From Serripes groenlandicus (Eukaryota; Mollusca; Bivalvia; Cardiida; Cardiidae): DNA of 64,000 nt. Numbering within the stretch: the first letter of the stretch is position 1; every line of letters starts with the position of its first letter. The notes under the pieces are model-generated. The model searched no databases, was not told where the DNA came from, and was given only the letters and a program-made list of their open reading frames with translations. Below, one piece after another: positions 12,101-22,666 of the stretch. The position numbers and the translations under genes were made by a program. The stretch spans positions 64,501-128,500 of the forward strand of contig JASEVX010000329.1 in NCBI GenBank assembly GCA_031761405.1, given 5' to 3'.

Positions 12101-12780
12101 GCTTCAACTGGTGTTTAAGTCGATGTCAATCTGAAATTATATAAATACATGTACAGGTATATAAAATGATACAAATCCAATAATAATTTCAACAGTACAA
12201 GTATATATTTTTTTTAAATCACTTAATAAAACGTTGCATGCCTCTATTTATCCATGATTCCATTCAGACGACATTTTCCAAATTTCACCAAGTTTCCACA
12301 CACTTACGGTATAGTAAAATAGTATTTCGTCATATTTCACAGTGTTTCGATAAAACAACGATATAGTAAACTAGTATGTCATTGTTGTAGTGTATTTAAT
12401 TACCTTCCAGCTAGTTGTTCGTCCTACGATTTACGTTATTCGGACGTCTGTTATACCTTCGTTAAGTTTTGGAAAGAACAGGGTTCTGTCAGTTGGCGTT
12501 CTCGGATTCTTTTCTAAGTACAGTCATACACAATTGTACAGAAGGTTTGGATTGCCGTATGTGGTGCTTAAGCGTCTCACAATATCGTTGTTATCCCGCA
12601 CGATCTTTTAAAGTCAGTTGTAGATTTCTATAGGATTGAACATCCACTTCTCCAGCATCATAATACATACAATATAAACAATGATTGCTTTATAAGATTT
12701 TAACAGAAATGACAACGGCTAGCAATTATTATATGTATAATATAATCCAGCCCTTTCTTACATGAACATATAGGAATCCG
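12101..12780. other. AT-rich non-coding stretch
   Basis: Nothing convincing is seen beyond ordinary AT-rich sequence. A 73-codon plus-strand frame at 12390-12611 has no motif, splice context or repeat explanation, and is not annotated as a gene. Confidence 0.4.
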
Positions 12781-12850
12781 CCGTGGCCTAGTGATTAGCG
12801 TCGTGGATATGGGTTTGATCCGCAACCGCGTGATAACTTAACGCGTGTAT
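12781..12850 (+). repeat. SINE family 1 head, truncated
   Basis: CGCCGTGGCCTAGTGATTAG carries an A-box-like TGGCCTAGTGA. A GGGTTTGATCC B box lies about 30 bp on. The body is missing, and the sequence passes directly into CGTGATAACTTAACGCGTGT, the 3' domain, indicating an internal deletion. Confidence 0.55.
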
Positions 12851-13960
12851 TTCTCCTACATGAACATAACTTTTGAAAAACATATCTTTGATTTGAAATC
12901 TGCATTTACATGTTCCTATTCCAAGAGTCAAGCCCTTGTAGCCTCGCCGAACTTTGCAAACGGAAAATCCAAACTTCAATTTCAATGATAATTTATTAAA
13001 ATGCATGTTAATAATCCAACCACATTTCCTACATGAACATATCATTTGAAAAACACATTTTTAATTTGAAATCTGCATTTAAATTTTCCTTTTGCCCTTG
13101 TAGCCTGGCCGAACTTTGCAAACGGAAAATCTCAGCTTCAATGCTAATTTATCAAGATTAATGTTAATAATCCAACCATTTCCTAGATCAACATAACAAT
13201 TGAAAACATCTCTTTTTATTTGAAATCTGCATTTAAACTTTCCTATTCCAAGAGTCAAGCACTTGTAGCCTTGCCGAACTTTGCAAACGGAAAATCCCAA
13301 CTTCAATTTCAATGAAAATTTATCAAAATGAATGTTAAGTGGAATGCCCTGAGGCAAGGCACATTTCTTACCCTAGTACTTGTTTGTTAACCCAGGGATC
13401 ATGAATAAGTGAACTGTGGCCGTGATATAACTTAACGCGTGTGTACTGGCTTTTTCGCAAAACACACTAGGTAACTGGTACCTATGGTTTGAAATCTGCA
13501 TTTAAATGTTCCTATGCCCTTGTAGCCTGGCCGAACTTTGCAAAAGGAAAATCCAAACTTCAATTTCAATGATAATTAATTATAATGAATGTTAATAATC
13601 CAACCATTTCTCCTACATGAACATACCATTTGAAAAACACATTTTTGATTTGAAATCAATATTTAAATTGTCCTATTTCCCTTGTAGCCTTGCCGAACTT
13701 TGCAAACGGAAAATCCCAACTTCAATTTCAATGAAAATTTATCAAAATGAATGTTAATAATCTAACCCTTTCTCCTACTTGAACATAACATTTAAAAAAA
13801 AAGGATTTTTGATTTGAAATTGGCATTTGAATTTTCCTATTCCAATAGTCAAGCCCTTGTAGCCTGTCCGAACTTTGCGAACGGAAAATCCCAACGATAA
13901 TTTATTAAATGAATGTTAATATTCCAACCCTTTCCTACATGATTATAGCATTTGCAAACA
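12850..13960. repeat. Tandem array, about 162 bp unit, six copies, with SINE insertion
   Basis: The landmark CTTGTAGCC occurs near 12935, 13097, 13262, 13519, 13681 and 13856. Spacing is 162-175 bp except for one 257 bp step. That step contains a SINE piece at about 13338-13470 (GGCAAGGCACATTTCT ... AACTTAACGCGTGTGTACTG). Units share CCGAACTTTGCAAACGGAAA and TGTTAATAATCCAACC. Minus-strand frames of 85-92 codons here are artefacts of the repeat. Confidence 0.85.
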
Positions 13961-14124
13961 TACAGGTTTTAGTTATATTTGTGAAATTAAGACTATGTAC
14001 CTTTAATCTTGATGAAGCATTTCCAAAACACACACAGTACCTTCTCTAGTAGACAATACGCACATAAACATAATTATATCAGGTAAATTGAAGAAATACA
14101 TGTTTAGGAATAATCCAATGGTAA

Positions 14125-14312
14125 GAATCCGCAGTGGCCTAGTGGTTTAGCGTCGGAGATTTGGAACCGGGCATCCCGGGTTTGATCCACAGTCGCGGCG
14201 CTGTAGTAATGGTGGAGTGCCCTGGGGCAAGGCACATTTCCTAGCCTAGTACTGGTTTGTTTACCCAGGGATCATGAATAAGTGACACTGTCGCCGTGAT
14301 ACAACTAAAATA
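14125..14312 (+). mobile_element. tRNA-derived SINE, family 1
   Basis: The head AGAATCCGCAGTGGCCTAGT contains the A-box-like TGGCCTAGTGG, and GGGTTTGATCC is the B box. The body has GGAGTGCCCTGGGGCAAGGC and CCTAGTACTGGTTTGTTTAC, and the end has CGCCGTGATACAAC. The sequences on either side both carry an ATGTTTA-AGAA-like stretch that may be a decayed target duplication. Confidence 0.75.
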
Positions 14313-15010
14313 ATGTTTAAATTGAAGGAATAAATGTTTAAGAAATATCAAAACATGGAATAAATTCTGCGTACCTTTTGAAATCCAAATGAATCTGTCC
14401 ATAAACCATATATGTGCAATCTTCTAGTAGATTTTATGAAATTGTAAAATAGGAAAATTATTTAATCCTGCCCTACATAAAATACAATCTGTTAATTATT
14501 GTTCAAGATCTTGGGGTGAATTCGCCAATCTTCATTACAATTATTTAGTTAAGTAGTTAAATGGCTCAGCCTAGTAACAGTTAGTAATGAATTATTTAAA
14601 ATAGTTGAAATATAATATAAATAGAAGCTTATTTCGTACATAAATATTTTGAATAGCTATAGATCAACAAAAACGGACACAGTTGGAAAAGTTATATAAC
14701 CATTTCAACTGCTACAAGTTGTGCCAGCAAATTGTCAATCTATTTTTAAATTATTAAAGACATTAAGTAAGCTGCCTAACACCAAACAAACAAAGAGAAC
14801 ATTCATCGTCACCATACATGTTTGATTTTTTTTTTAAATAAACTCAACGTACCTTTATAATTAAGATGACATCTCAATGAAGAATTATCCGATAAAACAC
14901 AGTACCTTCGTCATTCTAGTAGGCAATACGCAAATAAACATCATAATATCAGGAATATATGTTTCAGAAATATCGAAATTTGAAATAAATGTATTGTACT
15001 TTTGTTTTAC
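14313..15010. other. No gene seen
   Basis: AT-rich sequence without recognised elements. Short blocks near 14850-14970 (ATAAACATAATTATATCAGG-like) echo 14060-14090, suggesting that the SINE and its flank were duplicated together. Confidence 0.4.
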
Positions 15011-15014
15011 TCTT

Positions 15015-15165
15015 AAGCGGCGGGGATTTGTAAACGGGCGTCAGTCGCGGCGTTGTAGTCATGGTGGAGTGCCCTGGGGCAAGGCACATTTTCCTAGCCT
15101 AGTACTGGTTTGTTTACCCAGGGATCATGAATGAGTGAAACTGTTGCCGTAATATAACATGTAGT
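15015..15165 (+). repeat. SINE family 1, head deleted
   Basis: Contains CAGTCGCGGCGTTGTAGTCA, GGAGTGCCCTGGGGCAAGGC and ACTGGTTTGTTTACCCAGGG. Only the remnant GCGGCGGGGATTTG of the tRNA-like head is left. Confidence 0.65.
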
Positions 15166-17230
15166 AATTCTTCAGAGAGAGAAAGCGGGGACCGAAGAAT
15201 ATATCATAAATGAGGCAAAGCCAGAATATCTATAAGAGTTTACCCGAGACATCAAGTTAAAAAACTAATTTAATCCTGTTTAACTTTAGAACACGAGTTT
15301 ATTGTCAGCTATAAGATGAACTATGATCTTTTAGTAACCTAGTGAGTGAACTAAACTTGAAATTTATCTTGAGCCAATCAAAAACTTGTTATTTATGCAA
15401 ATTTAGATGTTACTTGGTTACTCGATTACAACTTGCACGTGACATGTCTCAATAATTGTCATCATCTAGACAACTTGTAACGCCTCTGCAGCAGTTGAAT
15501 TTAAATAATTACAAATGGATAAAAATTTCATGTTGAGTAGTTTTTCCTTTGACCAACATTTTCAGAGCGTTTGCAGATTTGTTATATGTGATAAGCTATA
15601 ACCCTAATTTTATATGCATCTGCAGCAGACAACTACAAACTCTGTGGAAAAAAGAGAATTTTTTCATGAGTTATATTTCTCTTTTTGACAACACATTTCC
15701 TTCATAGACATTTCTTCCATTTATTTTCTCTTATGCATCTACTTCAGCTGTGTTGTATATGTGAAATACATCTAAAATCCTGCAGTCTAGTCTTAGATGC
15801 AGCAGACAAGTTTAGAATACATCTTGTAAAAGTGAGATTTCTCATAAAGAGCAATTCCTCCTTTTGCCAAACTGTTTTCAACGCATTTCAATAGTTTTCT
15901 AAGTCGTCCGCATCATATGTGTTGTATGTGGGAAAGGGTTATACTCTCAATATGGGGAGATTAGCTCTATCCATGGTTAAATTTCCAATAATCAACTCAA
16001 CTCAATTTGAGGTGTTGTAATCCGTGAAATGAGTTCACTCACCATTGCTGGAATATATTATGATGAAAATAGCCACATACATCATACTACCGAGAGCTCA
16101 TTGAAATGCAGCCTACACCTTGCGCAACTTTACAGTAATTACTGGTATACGTGGCCTAAAACTAGGAATTCTATCTGAGAAATCAGTGGTAGAGTGTACT
16201 TCAGTCTTACCAAAGATTCATTTTTTACAATGTTTTCAACTCTATATTGATTACTTCATTTATAGAGATTACTGCATGTGGGGAAAGGGTTACATGAAGG
16301 TTATTACAGCATGTGAGAAGGGTCTGGAAGCGGTATGAACGAAATAACATTAACAACAGCGTAAAGCCCAAACTAATCAAACAAAACAGCTTTGAAAAAA
16401 CATGATAAGCAATTACTCTTTTTACAAGATTAATTTCAATTCTATTGAATGGTTATTTAAATAGATGTGTGCATGTGGGTTACATGAAAGTTATTGATTG
16501 AAGAATGGCTCTGTGGCCTGCAGGGGTGTGAAACCCGGTGAATACATTTACCCATTTCCATCATGCAGATTGTGTTATGCCACTTCCCACAACTATTTAG
16601 TAATTTAACTCTATTCAAAGATCTAACTTTCAATCACAGAAGCCCATAGACATTAACCCTTTCCCAGATACAGACATCTTCTGGGATGAATTTCGGATAG
16701 AAATAAATAAACAGTTGCCGTGATATAACTGAAGTAATGTCCAAAACTGCTTCTGAAAACATGAGCAATTGCTCCTTTTATTTCAATGCTTTACCCGCTA
16801 TTGAATAATACATTCATTTATGTATGTATGTGGGAAAGGGTTAGAGGAAAATGATTACAGCATTGGGAAGATGTCTAGCTGTGATATAACTGAAATAAGG
16901 ATCACAACAGAGAAAAACATGAATAAAACAAACTAAACCACTTCTGAAAACAACTGCTCCTTATGCAACAATGTTTTCAACTTTATTTCTTCTGCTGAAA
17001 CTATGAACGACAGAACAATTATTGCATTAAGTTGAGAACATTGTGGTAAAAAAAGAAATTGCTAACTATGAGTAGTTTCTCCTTTTGCCCCAATGTTTTC
17101 AAATGTTGTCTGTTTCACAGGTCTCTAATCGCGTCTACATGACGCGCGGTCTAACAGCATGTAGGTTAATACCAAGACATGGTAAAGTATGAATACGTGT
17201 TTTTGACCTCTCGTGCGATCTAACAGCACG
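15166..17230. repeat. Region rich in TTAA-type MITE copies
   Basis: Arms and near-complete copies occur around 15490-15625, 15640-15955, 16200-16330, 16385-16500, 16655-16850 and 16920-17130. The signature is AACCCTTTCCC at one end, CAGCAGACGACTTT-like and TTTTGCCACAATGTTTTCAA-like interior blocks, and GTGGGAAAGGGTTA at the other end. Several copies are fused or overlap, as if the family inserts into itself. No gene is supported. Confidence 0.6.
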
Positions 17231-17243
17231 TACAAGGCAAGGT

Positions 17244-17476
17244 TATTTCATTTCATTTATTGGGGTTTTACGCCGCTTTCAACATTATTTCAGTTATACC
17301 ACGACGACAGTTCACTTATTCATGATGCCTGGGTAAACAAACCAGTACTAGGCTAGAAAATGTGCCTTGCCCAAGGGCACTCCACGATGACCGTAGTGCT
17401 GCGACTGAGGATCGAACCCGGGACACCCGGTTTCGTAATCCCCGACGCTAACCACTCGACCAGAGCGGATTCCATC
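17244..17476 (-). mobile_element. tRNA-derived SINE, family 1, full length with target duplication
   Basis: Read on the minus strand: head GGAATCCGCTCTGGTCGAGT with a B box GGGTTCGATCC, body GGAGTGCCCTTGGGCAAGGC and TACTGGTTTGTTTACCCAGG, and 3' domain GGTATAACTGAAATAATG then GAAAGCGGCGTAAAACCCC. It is flanked by 12-bp duplications with one mismatch, ACAAGGCAAGGT (17232-17243) and ACACGGCAAGGT (17477-17488). Confidence 0.85.
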
Positions 17477-17488
17477 ACACGGCAAGGT

Positions 17489-17930
17489 ATAGTACATGTT
17501 TTTGACCTCTTGCGGGATAACTATGAGGCGCCGTTTTACTATTTATTCCTTATTTTTTGATATGAGAAAATAATTTTTTGATATCAGAAAATGGATTTCT
17601 TGATATCAAGAAATAGAGTATTTTTTTATATTAAAAATTCATTACACATTATATAGAGAAATGTGCAAATCACTATAAATGAAATTATTGAAAGGAGTTG
17701 AAACCATTGTGGAAAAGTAGATAAGCAATTTCTCCTTTTGTCACAATGTTTTCGATTGTCGTCTGCTGCACAAGGAAAGTGGTTACCCTTTACGTGATAC
17801 TATAACAGTTCGAATATTGAAAATGGAGCTATTGCTGACAATGAGCAATTCCTCCTTTTCACACAATGCTTTCAAACACGTTTCAAACTAGAACTATCAG
17901 TGAAGATGATAAATACCCCCAAAACAGCAC
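17489..17930. repeat. MITE fragments in non-coding sequence
   Basis: MITE interior and right-arm blocks appear near 17690-17790 (TTTTGTCACAATGTTTTCGA, then GGAAAGTGGTTA) and 17825-17885. The stretch TTTGATATCAGAAAATGGATTT near 17570-17600 has a small TGATATCA palindrome motif repeated twice. Confidence 0.5.
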
Positions 17931-17934
17931 CTTG

Positions 17935-18965
17935 ACTCAAATTATGGATTCCGACCGACCGACCGATAGGTAGTCCTGCCAAACAGTACTCATTTTGACT
18001 TTTGACCATGACCTTTGAGGTACAAGCCACCTCCTCATGGTGAACATGTGTGCCCAGTAACTTGATAATCCTATGGTGCATGGTTGAGATGCGGACCGGA
18101 CAAGGTAGTACTATCAAACAGTACTCATTTTGACCTCTGAGTGTGACCTTGACCTTTGAGGTACAAGCAACCTCATCATGAACATGCGTGTCCAGTAACT
18201 TGAGAATCCTAAGATGCATGGTCGAGATGCGGGCCGGACAAGGTAGTCCTATCAAACAGTACTCATTTTGATGTTTGACCTTTAATGGTGACCTTGACCT
18301 TTAACCTTTTCCCTCATATAGACGCTTGCTGACGCCTTTGCAGCAGACGGATTTTTGAAAACATGGTAACAAAAGAAAAAATTGCTCAAAACAAGCAATT
18401 TCTCCTTTATCAGTTTTTAGTCATATATTATCCATTCAATTATGGAGATTTTCTATTTTTTGACAAAGTATGTTCAAAGTCGTCTGCTGCATAATTGTCG
18501 TATGAGGGAAAGGGTTCAGGTACAGGCCTGGGTCTTGTGCGCGACATGCCGTCTCTTCATGGTGAACGTTGATGCCAAGTTTTTTTGAAATCCTATAATG
18601 CATGGTTGAAATGTGAGTCAGACAAGGTAGTCCTTTCAAATAGTACTCATTTCAACCTTTGACATGTAAGTGTGATCTTGACATTTGAGGTACAGGCCTG
18701 GGTCCTGTGCGCGACATGCCGCCTTATCATGGTGAACGTTTGTGCCAAGTTTCTTATACATCCTATGATGCATGGTTGAATTGAAGGCCGGACAAGGTTC
18801 AGTTCTATCAAATAGTACTCATTTTGACCTTTGACCTCTAAGTGTGACCTTGACATTTGAGGTACAGGCCTCGGTATTGTGCGCGACACGCCGCCTCATC
18901 ATGGTGAACGTTTGTGTCAAGTTTCGTTCAAATCCTACGATGCATGGTTAAGATGCGGGCCGTAC
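17935..18965 (-). repeat. Hairpin-class element core array (gaccttgacc type), interrupted by a MITE
   Basis: The unit of about 140-173 bp is marked by GACCTTGACCTTTGAGGTAC and GATGCATGGTTGAGATGCGG, seen near 18005, 18143, 18286, 18671 and 18844. The left end has a (CCGA)n microsatellite at about 17950-17967. The right end (CCGTACTGACAGACAGG) abuts a copy of the 3 kb array at 18975. The MITE at 18301-18517 sits inside one unit. Minus-strand frames of 67-127 codons here are artefacts of the repeat. Confidence 0.8.
18301..18517. mobile_element. TTAA-type palindromic MITE, near complete
   Basis: Starts TTAACCTTTTCCCTCATATA and ends TCGTATGAGGGAAAGGGTTC, so the termini are inverted repeats. The centre has AAAAATTGCTC facing AAGCAATTTCTCC. 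It lies within a tandem unit whose uninterrupted versions read GACCTTTGAGGTACAGG, so the insertion point falls exactly at a TTGA/TTAA tetranucleotide. TTAA duplication with termini starting CCCTTT is characteristic of the piggyBac superfamily. No transposase gene is present. Confidence 0.8.
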
Positions 18966-18974
18966 TGACAGACA

Positions 18975-19120
18975 GGCGTAAAAGGGCTGTAACTCTGTAA
19001 AATAACATGCAATTGTAAGACCTTTAGGGTATGCACATCTCCTCTTGGTATAAAAGCTTCATGTAAATTATATTAAATTTCACCCAGTGGTTTATAAGAA
19101 ATTTGCCGGACAAAATATTG
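18975..19120 (+). repeat. Single copy of the 2.9-3.6 kb array unit
   Basis: Contains GTAACTCTGTAAAATAACAT, TATGCACATCTCCTCTTGGT and CACCCAGTGGTTTATAAGAA, aligned end to end with the unit of the 2935-3612 array but more diverged. Confidence 0.75.
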
Positions 19121-19726
19121 TTGATTATGATAAATCTTTGCTTTTGCCACAATGTTTTCAAAGTGTCAACCTGTTTTACTTCTAGACATTATCCATATCT
19201 TTGCCACAGTTTTTTCATAGTTGTCTGCTGCAGATTTGTTGTACGGGGGAAAGCGTTAAGATTCAGGTTATTCTGTACCTGATTAGGATCTATGTTTGTT
19301 GCAATCACGACATTGATGCATATTACAGAAATGTTACAATCACATGAGAAGACTTTATAAGTATGGGAACTGAACTGTAGCTCCCTTTTTAAAAAAAAAC
19401 ATAAGGGCAAGGTCACAAGAAAATTCACATTTGAACCATGTGTCCAATAAAGATTGGGATCAACATGTACCTCAACAGTGTCTTATCAACTGAACTGTAG
19501 CTTCTTTTTCAATAATCATAAGGGCAAGGTCACAAGAAAATTCACATTTTGGACCTTGTGTCAAATAAAGATTGGGATGAACCTGTGCCTCAGCAATTTC
19601 TTATCAGGATCTCCACTGTTTACCATCTAGTCAAACAAGCTTCTTAAATTTTACCAGACAAAGGCTTTAACCTTTTCCCTCACACGACAATTCTGCAGCA
19701 GACGACTTTGAACATATTTTGTCAAA
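19121..19726. repeat. MITE arms and a short direct repeat
   Basis: A MITE right half lies at about 19140-19255 and a left arm at about 19668-19725. Between them a block of about 120 bp is present twice (near 19365 and 19490), sharing GGGCAAGGTCACAAGAAAAT and AATAAAGATTGGGAT. No gene. Confidence 0.55.
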
Positions 19727-20795
19727 CAAGAGGGCCATGATGGCCCTGGAATCGCTCACCTGATTTATTTTTTCACTTTAGCTATATAAGCCCCGCCCCC
19801 TGGCAGCCATAGTTTCCGACCAATCAACTTGGCTTGAAGGAATCGGACAGAGGGTCACCCTAGGAACATTTCTACAAAATTATTTGAAAATCGGCCAGAC
19901 ACTTTTGGAGGAGAATTAGGACTGATGTTAAACCTATATTAACCTTTGGAGGTACCGAGCCCCGGTGGCGACGCAGGCTTTCAATCTAGGAGTTGTGAGT
20001 TTGAACCCCAGCTTGGCCAACATTCTTTCCGTCGTTTAACAAAAGTCATTGTGACAAGCGTCATTTGTCTTCCTGCAATGGGCTAACAGTCATTGTGGAA
20101 AAGCAGCCAGTTGCTTGGAAAGATTGTTGTGTGTATTACTGGTATGAGAAAGCCAGGAAACACATTAATAGGTAAACTGGCCGCCGTGATATGAAAAATT
20201 GTTGAAAACGGCGTTAAACCCCAATCAATCAATCAATCAATACCTTTAGAGGCTTTGTAAGTCATGGCATTTTCAATTAAATGGAATATTTGTGTACTTG
20301 TTATTCGGTCATAATTGTTCTCCCGTTGTGTGGGATTCTGGTGTGAGAAATAAAAGAAATGTATTGTTAGATAAATTGTCCACTGTGATATAACTGAGAT
20401 ACTGTATAACTATTCTAAGAGGTTTCCAGAATGCTTGTATAACCCGAGGTTTAACTGAGAGTTTTTACAAAAGTCATCTCGACAAGCATTATTGTTTTTC
20501 CACCAATGGGCTAAAAAAAAAGGTTAGACAGCTGCATTGAAAAACCAAACCAACATGCTTGAAGGAATCTGATAAAAGGTCTCCCAAGGAACATTTCTAC
20601 AAAAAAAAATTAAAAATTGACCAAACACTTTCGGAGGAGAAGATTGTTCAAGTTTTCACTATAGCCATATAAGGCAAAATAGCCCCGCCCCCCTGGCGGC
20701 CATGTTTTCGACCAATCAACATGGCTTGAAGGAATCTCATAGAGGGTCATCCAAGGAACATTTCTACAAAAAAAAAAATTTGCGACACAAAACAC
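19727..20795 (-). mobile_element. Hairpin-ended element (ggcggccatg type) with nested SINE
   Basis: The plus-strand left end is AACAAGAGGGCCATGATGGC. The stem AGGGCC/GGCCCT and AACAAG correspond to the element's 3' end read in reverse. Core units CCCCGCCCCCTGGCAGCCAT and GGAACATTTCTACAAAATTA, of the same type as 55-59 kb, lie on both sides of a SINE at 19953-20241. The 5' hairpin is absent and the right end is occupied by a MITE, so the copy is truncated. Confidence 0.7.
19953..20241 (+). mobile_element. tRNA-derived SINE, family 2, with target duplication
   Basis: Same family as 5687-5965, with a head GAGCCCCGGTGGCGACGCAG that has lost about 12 bp of the A-box region. The B-box area is GAGTTTGAACCCCAGC, and the 3' part is CTGGCCGCCGTGATATGAAA, GAAAACGGCGTTAAACCCCA and an (AATC)n tail. 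Target duplications are ACCTTTGGAGG (19942-19952) and ACCTTTAGAGG (20242-20252). It is inserted in a hairpin-class element and is therefore younger than it. Confidence 0.88.
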
Positions 20796-20966
20796 AAAAA
20801 CCCAGTTATTGCCACTATTTAGCTCAAGAGCAATTTCTCCTTTTACCATAATGTTTTCAACTTTTTTCAATAATAATACTTTCATTTATAGAGAGTTTCC
20901 ATATTTTTATAAAGATGCTTTCAAAGTCGTCTGCTGCAGATTTGTTGTTTATGGGAAAGGGTCAAT
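20796..20966. mobile_element. TTAA-type MITE, right two thirds
   Basis: Contains GAGCAATTTCTCCTTTTACC, AAGTCGTCTGCTGCAGATTT and the terminus ATGGGAAAGGGTCAA. It directly abuts the exon-like segment at 20969, so it may have inserted at an intron-exon border. Confidence 0.6.
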
Positions 20967-20968
20967 AC

Positions 20969-21084
20969 CTGAGTGCACTAATCTCGTCCAGTATTCCATG
21001 CACAGCAGGAGCCTATCCAGAACTGAGATCATCTGACTTGTCCATAATAGAAACAACCATGCAGATACTTCTTTACTCTACAAG
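20969..21084 (+). CDS. Possible internal exon, strand uncertain
   Basis: Plus-strand reading is open for 38 codons (SIPCTAGAYPELRSSDLSI is the middle part) and ends in a strong donor, ACAAG|GTAAGA at 21084/21085. The minus reading is also open with a good acceptor (TTACCTTGTAG, exon from 21077) and donor (CACTCAG|GTATTG after 20969). The plus reading looks more protein-like. I recognise no family. The acceptor for the plus reading is unclear because a MITE adjoins it. A single short exon with two possible strands is weak evidence. Confidence 0.3.
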
Positions 21085-21939
21085 GTAAGAACAAATTCAT
21101 ATACAGGACTAGAAGCATAGCCCTGAAATTATGTTTTCAGTAATAACCATAACACCAGAGATCTACTATCATGACTCAATTGACCTTAAAACATTTAATC
21201 AATGAAACTTTGTTAGAATCTGTCAAGTCTTCAACAAGAGGGCGGAAGGCTGACCTGGGTTATGCAATGTAATTTGTTATGCCAACCACAATAAGTCGTT
21301 TTGTGATCAGGGAAGCTTAATACAACAGGTGCAAGAGGACCAGTATAGCTCAACTACCTCATGGCAAAATGACCCAACCATATGTGGTCTGTGTATTGTC
21401 AAATTAATATGACTTGAGGAAACTAAAATGTTCATGTACTAGTTAGTATTTCAAAAGCAGACGTCTATTTTCTTAGAAGATTTCAATATTACTTCACCCT
21501 TTCCCACCTACAGACACATTTTACACATCTGCAACAGACAACTTTTGAAAATGTCATTGAGATAACACCAAACAAGAGCGCTGCAAGTGAACACCAATGC
21601 TTGTCTGTTTTATTTCTTCTTGGTCAAAAAAGGGGCATTACTGAACAATTATTAAAGCCAGAGTTATGTGACTTGGTTAAGACATGCATATTTTTTCCTA
21701 GAAACATGTTTACCAAGTTTCATTTGAAAATGTTGAACAGTTTTTGAGTTATGAGGTTAAGTTTAAGTTTTGTGACAACACAGCAGACGCCGACAAGTGA
21801 ATCACAATACTCCCGACTTTTTTCTGTGAAAAACAGATAAACTAAACAATGAACAAATATCCTCTATTTCTCTTGTAAGCAACTTCAGAATCAATATGCA
21901 ATTATTTCCATGGTTCTTAAAGTTCTAAAAGCAACTTGC
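21085..21939. other. Intron-like or intergenic stretch with MITE arm and hairpin-class end
   Basis: A MITE left arm at about 21495-21560 (CACCCTTTCCCACCTACAGA) runs into AACAAGAGCGCTGCAAGTGA at 21571, the reverse-complement 3' end of another hairpin-class family, which continues to about 21800. Another AACAAGAGGG start is at 21233. Otherwise nothing is seen. Confidence 0.5.
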
Positions 21940-22017
21940 CTCCTCCTGGCCAAACTGGGTGGCTCCTTTTACAGCATCATCTATGTTCAATGAAGCCTTC
22001 ATCAGCTGTACTGTCAA
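21940..22017 (-). CDS. Possible internal exon with a GC-AG type donor
   Basis: On the minus strand an acceptor ACATCTTGCAG precedes 22017. The 26 codons are open (QLMKASLNIDDAVKGATQF is the middle part) and end CAG GAG GAG at 21940. The next bases are GCAAGT, the consensus of GC-AG introns, rather than GT. Composition and residue pattern look coding, and the length is a multiple of three. No family is recognised and no partner exon is certain. Confidence 0.35.
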
Positions 22018-22666
22018 CTGCAAGATGTAATTATGGTAACAAACACCAACAATAAACATACATAACAAGAGTGTTCAAAGGAACACCTCTTTTTAATAGA
22101 TCGATAAATTAAAATGTGAAAAGACAAATAGTGATCCCTTTGTATCACACTGCAAAGTTAAACAACACAATAAACTTGGTTAAAAATATTGACAGAATTT
22201 AATTTGACCGTGCAGATACAAATGGCCTTATGAAGGTTCCCCATGAGCTTACTTGATGAAGAGAAATCTTCATTTGAATGAATAATATTTTATGCCATTT
22301 TCAACGGTAATCATGTCACAGCACTATGTTTCTAGCTTAATAGAACCCAGATAGGTACAGACTAGACCTTATGTCTTGCAAACTACATTTAAGTTAACTC
22401 CCAAAAAGCCACTGGTGTAGGCAAACTATCAACAATTGTTTTTTAAAAACATTTGTGCACTTCCAATTAGTCTTGCTGTTTCCAGTTATTTTCAGGAGAG
22501 AAACTATTGAAAACATTATTGGCAAAAATGAACTGTTTCTCTTTTTGCCACAAAGTTTTCCTAATTTCATTTAAATAGATTTTCCATATTTTTGTCTATA
22601 TGATTTGAAAGTTATCTGCTGCATATTTGTTGTATTTAAGGAAAGGGTTTATGCTTTTCAAAAAAC
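22018..22666. other. Non-coding with a MITE right part
   Basis: A MITE right part lies at about 22485-22650 (TTTTTGCCACAAAGTTTTCC, TATCTGCTGCATATTTGTTG, AAGGAAAGGGTTT). An AACAAGAGTG start-like motif is at 22066. No gene is seen. Confidence 0.45.
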
